Below are positions 6,682 through 13,049 of a stretch of DNA of 13,049 bases, piece by piece; within the stretch, counting starts at the first letter, position 1; every line of letters starts with the position of its first letter. The notes beneath the pieces are model-generated. The model was not told the origin of the DNA and ran no database searches. It worked only from the letters and a program-made list of their open reading frames with translations. Source of the stretch: a bacterium (GTDB taxonomy: Bacteria; Thermosulfidibacterota; Thermosulfidibacteria; Thermosulfidibacterales; Thermosulfidibacteraceae). A program made the position numbers and the translations under genes. The stretch spans positions 1 to 13,049 of the forward strand of contig JALWBK010000052.1 of the NCBI GenBank assembly GCA_027037155.1. Direction: 5' to 3'.

Positions 6682-9207
6682 ATGGGTGAGCTGATAAAGA
6701 TAAAGGCCTCTGCTGGAGCTGGAAAGACCCACCAGCTCGCTTTGAGGTATATAAACCTGTTGGCGGGAAAGTATCCAACACCTGAGGTTTTGCGATCCAT
6801 CGTTGCCATAACCTTCACCAACAAAGCCGCCATTGAGATGAAACAGCGCATCTTAAAGTTCTTAAAGGAGATATACTTCCAAAAGTCATCACATCCGAAG
6901 CTTTCCCCCAAAGAGGCCGAGCTTTGGATAGACACCATATTAGAACATTACAGCGACTTTCAGGTAAGAACCATTGACAGCCTCCTCTTCACCATCCTCA
7001 AGGCCCTCTCCTTTGAGCTACAGCTACGAACCGAAATGGAGGTGGTCTTTGACATAGAGAGAATTCTTGACATGGCCTTTGACAGGATGCTGGAGCACCT
7101 TGAAGAGGATAAAAAGATAGATCTATGGGAGCAGCTCCTTCACACCTTCTTTGAGATTGATGAAAGACGGGGTTTCTACATAGAAAAACGCCTCCGCAGA
7201 CGCCTGTTTGACCTGTTTCATCTTTTCAACAAACACCGCCAGAACGTAGAGGAGAAAATCAAGCGCTCCACCACCAAAGCAGAGCTTGAAGAGGCACTCA
7301 AGAAAGTGCTCACCCTTCTTGAAGCCCACCAGGAAGGACTGACCAAAAGGGCCAAGAGCTGGTTGGATAAGATGAAGCAGCTTGATCCCAAAGAGGCAGC
7401 AAAAGAGGTGCTAAACAAGAAAGAGCCAGAAAAGCTCTTTCTTAAGAGATACCGGGAGAGACAAGATCTGCAGCATTTGTTCTCACAATGGAAGGAGCTG
7501 AGAGACCTCGCTCTTAAATACCTTTTAGAAGAGTTTTACCTAATCGTTGGAGGATACGTGAAGGCACTGAAGGAGCTTAGGTGTCTTACAGATGAGATAA
7601 CCAAGGAAGAGGGGCTCGTCATAGCAGGGGAGCACTGGACCGAGCTCATTAAAGAGGAGCTTGCCAAACAGGAGGTTATACCATTAGTTTACGCCTACTT
7701 CGGTGCCAGGTTCAAACACTTCCTGATAGACGAGTTCCAGGACACCTCCCGCAGTCAGTGGGAGACCCTAACCCCCCTAGTGGAAAACGCACTGTCCGAA
7801 GACGGAAGCCTCTTTTACGTGGGAGATCCCAAGCAGGCCATTTATGGATGGAGAGGTGGAGACTGGAGGCTCTTTGAAGATGTTTCCAAAGACCCCAAAC
7901 TGACAAAACCCTCCAAGGTAAAAGAGCGCGTGCTTGAGTATAACTACAGATCCCACCCCCAACTGGTAAGCTTCTTCAACGAAGTCTTCAGCAAACTTCA
8001 GGACGAAAAACTCTCTTTGGATATGCTTAAGTGCGCCGTGGACAGAACCCTTGCTAATAGTAGCCTGGTCTCCCACGCTAAGGCAAGTCAGGACTTGGCC
8101 ACAGTGTACAAAGACATGGTCCAGCGAAGCCCAAGACGAGATGATGACAACACACCAAGAATCTTCATAAAGAGCTTCAACGGAGAAACCAAGGCCGAAA
8201 TTGAGGAAGAGGTTAAGAAGGCTTTTCTCACAGACCTTGAACGGGAGTGGGGAAAGGCCCAGAACCAGAACACCGATACGGCTCCCATAGCGGTTCTGGT
8301 TAGAAAGCACAGCCAAGCGGAAGAGGTATCCCAGTGGATACTGGAAAGAGGGATACCGGTTATCACGGAAAACTCCCTGAAGATAAGCAACTCCCAAGTG
8401 GTCAAAGGACTCATCAACCTCCTCAAGTACATAAACAACAGGACAGACCTCATGGCCCTCTACGGTACCCTTGCCTCAGGGCTATGGAAGGATGCAATCC
8501 CCGATACCGCAACCGAAAAGCAGTTGTGGAAAGCGTGGAAAGAACACCTCCCAAGCTTGAAGAAAGAAGTAGACAGCTACGTTGAAAGCATCCTTGAAAA
8601 GGCCTCCCAGAAAGCGCCCTACGAGCTTCTGTGGCTTATTTATGAGAAGTTGAATCTTGAAGAGAAACTCAACGGCGAGCTAAAAGAACATAAAAGCTTT
8701 GTCAACAGGCTATTTGAGGTGGCGCACTCCTTTGAGATTGAAGAAGGAGCGAATCTGACACGGTTCCTTGAGTACTGGGAAGAAAGCGCCTTCAACGAAA
8801 GGCTCAACGCACCAGAAAACGTAAACGCTGTGCAGGTGATAACTATTCACAAAGCCAAGGGGCTGGAGTACCCCGTGGTCTTCATTCCCTCTACAGACTG
8901 GAGAATCAAGGAGAAGGTTCCTATAACTGTTCACAACAACCATCTTGTGGCCTTGGGCAAAACCCAATACCTTCCCGATGAGCTCAGAGAAGAGAAGTTC
9001 TCCTACTACGCAAAAGAGGTGCACGAAAGCATTAATCTTTTCTATGTGGCCCTCACGAGGGCAAGGGAAAGGCTTTACGTATACAGCACCGTTGTCAGAA
9101 GTGGATGGCCTCCCTCACTGAGCACCATCTTTGCCAAGCTGCTGGAGGAGTACCTTGAAGGGAATAAAGATCAGGAAGAAGTGGAATTGGAGCGACACGG
9201 AACTTGA
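6682..9207 (+). CDS. addA: AddA-type ATP-dependent helicase, helicase part (nuclease domain in another frame)
   Basis: An 841-residue superfamily 1 (UvrD/RecB-type) helicase. The motifs in order are I ASAGAGKT (9-16), Ia AITFTNKAA, II IDEFQDTS (349-356), III YVGDPKQAIYGWRGG (379-393), IV EYNYRSHPQL, V VITIHKAKGLEYPVV (719-733) and VI FYVALTRARERL (787-798). With AddB it would unwind and resect double-strand-break ends to load RecA. In normal AddA a PD-(D/E)XK nuclease follows motif VI. Here the frame hits TGA at 9205-9207, and the nuclease continues in the +1 frame as the next ORF. The ATG at 6682 is chosen because it starts one strand before the Walker A motif; no Shine-Dalgarno is visible in the 15 nt between rnpB and the start. 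The helicase itself looks intact. Confidence 0.9.
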   Translation: MGELIKIKASAGAGKTHQLALRYINLLAGKYPTPEVLRSIVAITFTNKAAIEMKQRILKFLKEIYFQKSSHPKLSPKEAELWIDTILEHYSDFQVRTIDSLLFTILKALSFELQLRTEMEVVFDIERILDMAFDRMLEHLEEDKKIDLWEQLLHTFFEIDERRGFYIEKRLRRRLFDLFHLFNKHRQNVEEKIKRSTTKAELEEALKKVLTLLEAHQEGLTKRAKSWLDKMKQLDPKEAAKEVLNKKEPEKLFLKRYRERQDLQHLFSQWKELRDLALKYLLEEFYLIVGGYVKALKELRCLTDEITKEEGLVIAGEHWTELIKEELAKQEVIPLVYAYFGARFKHFLIDEFQDTSRSQWETLTPLVENALSEDGSLFYVGDPKQAIYGWRGGDWRLFEDVSKDPKLTKPSKVKERVLEYNYRSHPQLVSFFNEVFSKLQDEKLSLDMLKCAVDRTLANSSLVSHAKASQDLATVYKDMVQRSPRRDDDNTPRIFIKSFNGETKAEIEEEVKKAFLTDLEREWGKAQNQNTDTAPIAVLVRKHSQAEEVSQWILERGIPVITENSLKISNSQVVKGLINLLKYINNRTDLMALYGTLASGLWKDAIPDTATEKQLWKAWKEHLPSLKKEVDSYVESILEKASQKAPYELLWLIYEKLNLEEKLNGELKEHKSFVNRLFEVAHSFEIEEGANLTRFLEYWEESAFNERLNAPENVNAVQVITIHKAKGLEYPVVFIPSTDWRIKEKVPITVHNNHLVALGKTQYLPDELREEKFSYYAKEVHESINLFYVALTRARERLYVYSTVVRSGWPPSLSTIFAKLLEEYLEGNKDQEEVELERHGT
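9144..9150 (+). promoter_or_regulatory. Possible Shine-Dalgarno for the separate nuclease ORF
   Basis: GGAGGAG at 9144-9150 lies 4 nt before a TTG (9155-9157) in the nuclease frame. It would support independent initiation of the nuclease inside the end of addA. The same bases encode Glu-Glu in the helicase frame, so the match could be chance. Confidence 0.35.
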
Positions 9208-9682
9208 TCTCAACTCCACAAGGAGGGTTGTAAAAGGCAACGTGCTTCATCTTGCCCTCTCTATGGTGGAGAGCTTAGACGATGCAGGTGTTGAGAAGGC
9301 TGTGGAGAAAGCCCTCTTTCTGCTTGGAGAGCGAAGGGATAGATGGGACGTTGAAAAAGACTTCGTAAATCCCATAAAAAGGCTCCTTAACAAAGACGAA
9401 GTGAAGCCCTTCTTCAGCAGCGAAGCGGAGAAGGTGTTCGTGGAAAGAGAGATAATCTCCCCCAAAGATCCCACTGGATCCCGTCCCGATCGCATGGTTC
9501 TTATCAACGACACGGTTCTTGTTGCAGACTTCAAAAGCTTCTACAGCGAAAAGAGGCTCAATGAGTATAAAGCCCAGGTGGAAGAATACACGAAACTCGC
9601 AGGGGAATGCTTCAAGAGAAAGGCCATTGGCTTTCTCATCTTTATAGACAAAGCCCGAGTGCTCAAGGTGGCAGAAACATGA
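9155..9682 (+). CDS. PD-(D/E)XK nuclease domain of AddA, encoded as a separate overlapping ORF
   Basis: This ORF carries the RecB/AddA-like nuclease that should be the C-terminus of addA. From a TTG at 9155 it is 175 residues. Family features are KGNVLHLALS (the conserved G..H helix), an acidic helix with EREI, GSRPDRMVL with Asp112, VADFKS with Asp125 and Lys127 (the D...DxK core), and YKAQVEEYTKLA (the QxxxY motif). All expected catalytic positions are present, so the domain is not decaying. It overlaps addA by 53 nt in the +1 frame and ends in an ATGA overlap with addB. The start is uncertain: TTG 9155 has GGAGGAG upstream, and TTG 9131 is an alternative. It may be a separate subunit, a recoded AddA C-terminus, or the result of a one-base insertion or sequence error. 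Confidence 0.78.
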   Translation: MKGIKIRKKWNWSDTELDLNSTRRVVKGNVLHLALSMVESLDDAGVEKAVEKALFLLGERRDRWDVEKDFVNPIKRLLNKDEVKPFFSSEAEKVFVEREIISPKDPTGSRPDRMVLINDTVLVADFKSFYSEKRLNEYKAQVEEYTKLAGECFKRKAIGFLIFIDKARVLKVAET

Positions 9683-12438
9683 GCAGAATCGTCGCAGTTC
9701 ACCCAGCGGTAAACCTGCTTGAAAGGCTTGTAGAGGATATCATCAGCAATAACCACCTGGAAGATGCCCTTATAATCTTTCCCCATCGCAGAGCCATAGC
9801 CTTCACCAAGTACTACCTATCCCAAAAGATTGACTCGCCCAAACTCACTCCAGAGATGTACTCCTTTGAAGATTGGGTTAAGAAAACTTACAGCAAAGAA
9901 AAATCTTCCCTTCCCTCAGTCGTTGAGAGCTACGACCAGGCATGGATATCCTACAAGGCCACTGAAAGGGTATACAAAGAAGAAGGCAAAGAGCCACCAT
10001 CCTGGGAACGCTTCTTCGGATGGGGTCTGAAGATAGCGGAGCTCTTTAAAGAATTTGACCTTGAGCTAAAGGAGCCGAAGGATCTCATAAACCCCAGTGT
10101 TACCCTATCCGAGCCGGTGAGGGATCTTCTTGAAAGGATCAGAAGGATATACAGGCTCTTCAAAGAGCTGCTCAAAGAAAATAATCTCACCACCTACCCC
10201 ATGATGGTGCGAGCCCTGGCGGAGGAAGGCTTCAGCGTTGAAGAAAGGCCCACCTATATAGTGGGCTTCTACGCCCTCACGAAAGCGGAAGAGGAGATCT
10301 TCAAAAGGCTTTTCAACAATGGCGCAACTGTGTACTGGCATGTAGATCCTGAGAGCCTTGAACACAATGACAATCCCCTATCAAGGTGGATGAAAAGATG
10401 GGGCATAAAGCCTGAAATCGTAGATTACCAAGGCCCCACCTGCGAGATACACTTCTACGAAGCCGCTGATCTACACAGCGAGATAGAAAAGCTCAAGCAG
10501 TTTTTGGGAGAAGACTGTGACGAAAGACCTGACAAAAGGGCTGTGGTGCTGCTTGATCAGAAAAACCTCATCCCCGTAGCGCTGAATCTTCCTGAAATCC
10601 CTGTCAACATCACCATGGGGTATCCCTTCAAGCACACAGGTCTTTTCTCTTTTCTCAAATCCCTCTTCACCTTAGCAAAGGGCAAAGACGACAAAAGGGG
10701 GTACAGAACCCAGCATCTAATAGAGCTGTTGGGCTATCCCTACGTGGAGGGCGAGGCCTTAAAGGAACAGCTTTACCAAAAGGGCTCTCCCTACCTTCGT
10801 CCCGAAGAGATAATAGCTATAGGGGGAGAAACGGCACGGGAAATACTTGAAACACTTGTTGTTCCCGTTGAAAGCGCAAAGACCTTGAAAAAGCTGTGTG
10901 AAGCTTTGCTTGGGATCTTCAACCACCTTCTTCCCCGCGCAAGCTCTTTAGAAAAGGATTTCATGGCGAAGGTGGCAGAAGAGGTGCTTGTCCCCCTATC
11001 ATACAGCCTCTTCGCTGAAAGATCCATGGATCTCAAAACCCTCTCTAACCTCTTTGAACAGGTAGCCTCCAACGTCTCATTACCCTTTGAGGGAGAGCCT
11101 TTAACCGGCCTGCAGGTGATGGGACTTTTGGAGACAAGACTTCTCTCCTTTGAAGAGGTGTACATCCTTGATGCCAATGAAGATGTCATTCCTGGAGTGG
11201 AGGAGGTCAATCCCCTCGCTCCAAGGGAGGTGAGAAGAGCACTTCAGCTTCCTGACAGATACGATCAGGAAGTGATAGCAAAGTACCACTTTGAAAGGCT
11301 CATAAGGGCCTCAAAGAAAGCCCACATTCTCTGGCAGTCAAAGCTCACACCTTCCAAGGGCGCCTCCTTAGAAAGCAAAAAGGTCAAAAGCAGATTTGTT
11401 GAAAGGCTTTTGTGGGAGATAGAAAAAAGGGAGAAAGAGCCAGCAGAGAGGTTAATAGAAAAGTGCACCTTTGAAGTGATACCACCTGGTAAAAGTCAAA
11501 AGCTCATTGATAAAGCCCCTATGGCAGAAACCGTCAGAAAGTTGCTGAAAGAGAACATCTCCCCTTCTATGTTACAAGCGTACCTCAACTGTCCCCTCAT
11601 GTTCTATTACCAACGCGTACTGAAGCTATCTCCCCAGAGGATAAAGGACGAGGTGCCACTGGACGAACTGGGAAACATAGTACATCAGGCACTCTTCTCA
11701 TACTTCAATCATCTTTGCGGTGAAAGCTTTCCAAAGGTAATCACGAAAAACGACGTGAACGCAGACGACTTCCTAAAAGTGCTCAAAGAGCACCTGCACA
11801 AAAGCGACTTCTACAAGAGACTCTCCAAAGCCAGAAGATGGCTTTTGTGGGAAGGCGTCTTCTACAGACTAACAAAGTACTTAAAAGAGAACTTCCCCGA
11901 AAAGCTTGAGATACTCGGCCTTGAAAAGGAACTCACAAAAAGCGAGCACATCAGCGAGGTAGGGGAGGTGATCCTTCGCGGAATAGCAGACAGGATAGAC
12001 AAACGAGAGGGCATAACCGTTATCGTTGACTACAAGACCGGCACAGGCAAAAAGATAAACTTCAACAAGCTCTTACAGATAGACGTGCAAGAGCTCAACT
12101 CTTACGGTCATGAAGAACTTAAAGTACTGGCCCAATGGATGCCCGAGATCCAGCTTCCCTTTTACGTGTACCTGTACAGCTCAAGTTCAGATGCAGATCC
12201 AACTTATACCACCGCAAGTTACGTCAACCTTGAAAGCAACGGAGAAGAGGCGTTTCTCATTGAACCGCAATACATGCCCAGTGAGCAATTATCCCAATGG
12301 ATGAAAGAGGTTTTTCCTAACATCATCTCCTTCATACTTAGACATATACTGGAATCGGAGTACTGGTTCCCGGCGGTACAGGAGGGTGCCTGCAGGTATT
12401 GTGCTTTCAACGGATTCTGCAGGTACTCATCCGCATAG
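9679..12438 (+). CDS. addB: AddB-type helicase-nuclease subunit with Fe-S cluster
   Basis: A 919-residue AddB-like protein, partner of AddA in double-strand-break end processing. The N-terminus (ALIIFPHRRAIAFTKYYL) is an inactivated helicase-like domain without a GxGKT Walker motif. GFYALTKAEEEIFKRL and MGLLETRLLSFEEVYILDAN-type segments match AddB proteins. The C-terminal PD-(D/E)XK nuclease shows RGIADRID (Asp771) and VDYKTG (Asp784, Lys786). Four cysteines for the 4Fe-4S staple are present: Cys638 in LNCPLMFYY, then Cys905, Cys908 and Cys914 as CX2CX5C, the spacing known from AddB. The ATG at 9679 overlaps the preceding stop (ATGA), so translation is coupled; the longer in-frame start at 9607 lies inside the nuclease gene and is rejected. 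It is shorter than the roughly 1160-residue Bacillus AddB. Confidence 0.88.
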   Translation: MSRIVAVHPAVNLLERLVEDIISNNHLEDALIIFPHRRAIAFTKYYLSQKIDSPKLTPEMYSFEDWVKKTYSKEKSSLPSVVESYDQAWISYKATERVYKEEGKEPPSWERFFGWGLKIAELFKEFDLELKEPKDLINPSVTLSEPVRDLLERIRRIYRLFKELLKENNLTTYPMMVRALAEEGFSVEERPTYIVGFYALTKAEEEIFKRLFNNGATVYWHVDPESLEHNDNPLSRWMKRWGIKPEIVDYQGPTCEIHFYEAADLHSEIEKLKQFLGEDCDERPDKRAVVLLDQKNLIPVALNLPEIPVNITMGYPFKHTGLFSFLKSLFTLAKGKDDKRGYRTQHLIELLGYPYVEGEALKEQLYQKGSPYLRPEEIIAIGGETAREILETLVVPVESAKTLKKLCEALLGIFNHLLPRASSLEKDFMAKVAEEVLVPLSYSLFAERSMDLKTLSNLFEQVASNVSLPFEGEPLTGLQVMGLLETRLLSFEEVYILDANEDVIPGVEEVNPLAPREVRRALQLPDRYDQEVIAKYHFERLIRASKKAHILWQSKLTPSKGASLESKKVKSRFVERLLWEIEKREKEPAERLIEKCTFEVIPPGKSQKLIDKAPMAETVRKLLKENISPSMLQAYLNCPLMFYYQRVLKLSPQRIKDEVPLDELGNIVHQALFSYFNHLCGESFPKVITKNDVNADDFLKVLKEHLHKSDFYKRLSKARRWLLWEGVFYRLTKYLKENFPEKLEILGLEKELTKSEHISEVGEVILRGIADRIDKREGITVIVDYKTGTGKKINFNKLLQIDVQELNSYGHEELKVLAQWMPEIQLPFYVYLYSSSSDADPTYTTASYVNLESNGEEAFLIEPQYMPSEQLSQWMKEVFPNIISFILRHILESEYWFPAVQEGACRYCAFNGFCRYSSA

Positions 12439-12440
12439 TT

Positions 12441-13019
12441 TTAAAGCGGTTTAGAAAGCACCAAAAGAGCTCTGCAGGTACCATCACTGAGGTTGTAAGG
12501 AAACACCTGGCAATCCCCGTAAAGGGAAAGGGCTTTTTCTTCAATTCCCTCCTCTACAACCCTTTCAACAGTATAGATGATCAGCCTACCATCGGACCTT
12601 AAAAAGGGCTTTAAAAAGAGCATGGCTTCCTGAGGAGGCATAAAGGCCTTGCTCAAAACGGTGGCAAAGGCTCCTCTCAAGTTCTTTTGCTCCTCCAACC
12701 TACCAAGCACCGGACGCACATTCTTCAGCCCCAGCTCTCTGATAGCGTACCTTAAAAAGTTTACCTTCTTCCTGTTGGAGTCCACCGCCACAATCTCCAA
12801 CTCAGGCGACTCTATAGCCAGAGGCAGAGTAGGAAATCCTGCACCGCATCCTGCATCCAGCACAGGCGACACCACCAGACTTAACTCCAAAGGCTTGAGG
12901 CTGTCCTCTATCAGCTCCCTCTCAATGTCAGAATAGCGTTTCAAGCCAGTAATGTTTATCCTCTTGTTCCACTTCAAGATCAGCTGAACGAGCCTTTCAA
13001 AACGCTCCGCCGATTCCAC
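12441..13019 (-). CDS. rsmG: 16S rRNA (guanine-527-N7)-methyltransferase
   Basis: A 192-residue RsmG (GidB) enzyme, which adds the N7 methyl to G527 of 16S rRNA using SAM. Features are NKRINITG (18-25), DSLKPL (39-44), the SAM-binding motif [17 protein letters not shown] (53-69), Asp80 in VAVDSN, VNFLR (86-90), LSKAF (122-126), and a C-terminal RALLVLSK (183-190). The start is a GTG at 13019: an in-frame stop lies 30 nt upstream with no ATG between, and GAAGG precedes the GTG. It converges on addB with only 2 nt between the stop codons, leaving no room for a separate terminator. The length is slightly short for the family but all core motifs are present. Confidence 0.92.
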   Translation of the reverse strand: MESAERFERLVQLILKWNKRINITGLKRYSDIERELIEDSLKPLELSLVVSPVLDAGCGAGFPTLPLAIESPELEIVAVDSNRKKVNFLRYAIRELGLKNVRPVLGRLEEQKNLRGAFATVLSKAFMPPQEAMLFLKPFLRSDGRLIIYTVERVVEEGIEEKALSLYGDCQVFPYNLSDGTCRALLVLSKPL

Positions 13020-13049
13020 GTGCCAACCTTCTTCTTATCAAATGAGTTA

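Noticed and set aside
6033..6781. Long minus-strand ORFs (about 196 and 202 codons) opposite rnhA, rnpB and the addA start
   Set aside because: They are antisense to the GC-rich RNase P RNA, where stop codons are rare. The translations are Pro/Gly/Arg-rich, with no recognisable domain or Shine-Dalgarno.
9195..9210. RF2-like +1 programmed frameshift site at the addA stop (ACT TGA TC)
   Set aside because: The known site needs CTT TGA C with an upstream Shine-Dalgarno-like element at fixed spacing. Here the codon before TGA is ACT, so slippage is not supported.
12997..13047. Possible end of an upstream minus-strand gene overlapping the rsmG start (frame reading ...[14 protein letters not shown] then stop)
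   Set aside because: Only about 16 codons lie in the window and another frame is also open. mnmG often precedes rsmG, but nothing here identifies it.

Overview
The window is a compact stretch of bacterial chromosome made almost entirely of housekeeping genes. The sequence suggests a thermophile: arginine is mostly AGA/AGG, the proteins are rich in Glu and Lys, and the two RNA genes (a CAU tRNA and RNase P RNA) are far more GC-rich than the protein genes, with all-GC or near all-GC helices. A class A RNase P RNA argues against Aquifex-type bacteria that lack this RNA. The lineage cannot be fixed from the sequence alone. No mobile element, CRISPR array or phage gene was seen.

Layout. Positions 1-1201 hold a minus-strand pair: a TIM-barrel amidohydrolase of unknown substrate, followed by the 5' part of threonine synthase (thrC), which runs off the left edge. 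A short divergent intergenic region (1202-1258) separates them from a plus-strand run: manC/algA (GDP-mannose synthesis), prmA (L11 methylation), a CinA-type protein without the C-terminal deamidase domain, and a CAU-anticodon tRNA closed by a strong hairpin terminator (4361-4394).

Fourteen bases after the terminator's T-run a second plus-strand run begins and continues to 12438: a NIF3-like metal protein, a coiled-coil/zinc-ribbon protein, RNase HI (rnhA), RNase P RNA (rnpB), and an AddAB-type recombination helicase-nuclease. A convergent rsmG gene closes the window, with its stop only two bases from the addB stop.

Two arrangements stand out. First, the rnhA reading frame does not stop at the end of the RNase H fold but runs 79 nt into rnpB, so the last 25 residues are translated from the P1-to-CR-I part of the ribozyme. 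addA then starts 15 nt after the 3' strand of P1, with no visible Shine-Dalgarno, so rnhA, rnpB and addA form one interlocked unit. Second, addA is split: a complete seven-motif UvrD/RecB-type helicase ends in a stop at 9205-9207, and its expected C-terminal PD-(D/E)XK nuclease continues in the +1 frame as an overlapping ORF, coupled to addB by ATGA. This is either a real two-gene arrangement, a recoding event, or a frameshift mutation/sequence error.

Functionally the second run joins RNA:DNA hybrid removal (RNase HI), tRNA 5' maturation (RNase P) and double-strand-break end processing (AddAB). The first run serves nucleotide-sugar and translation-related functions.
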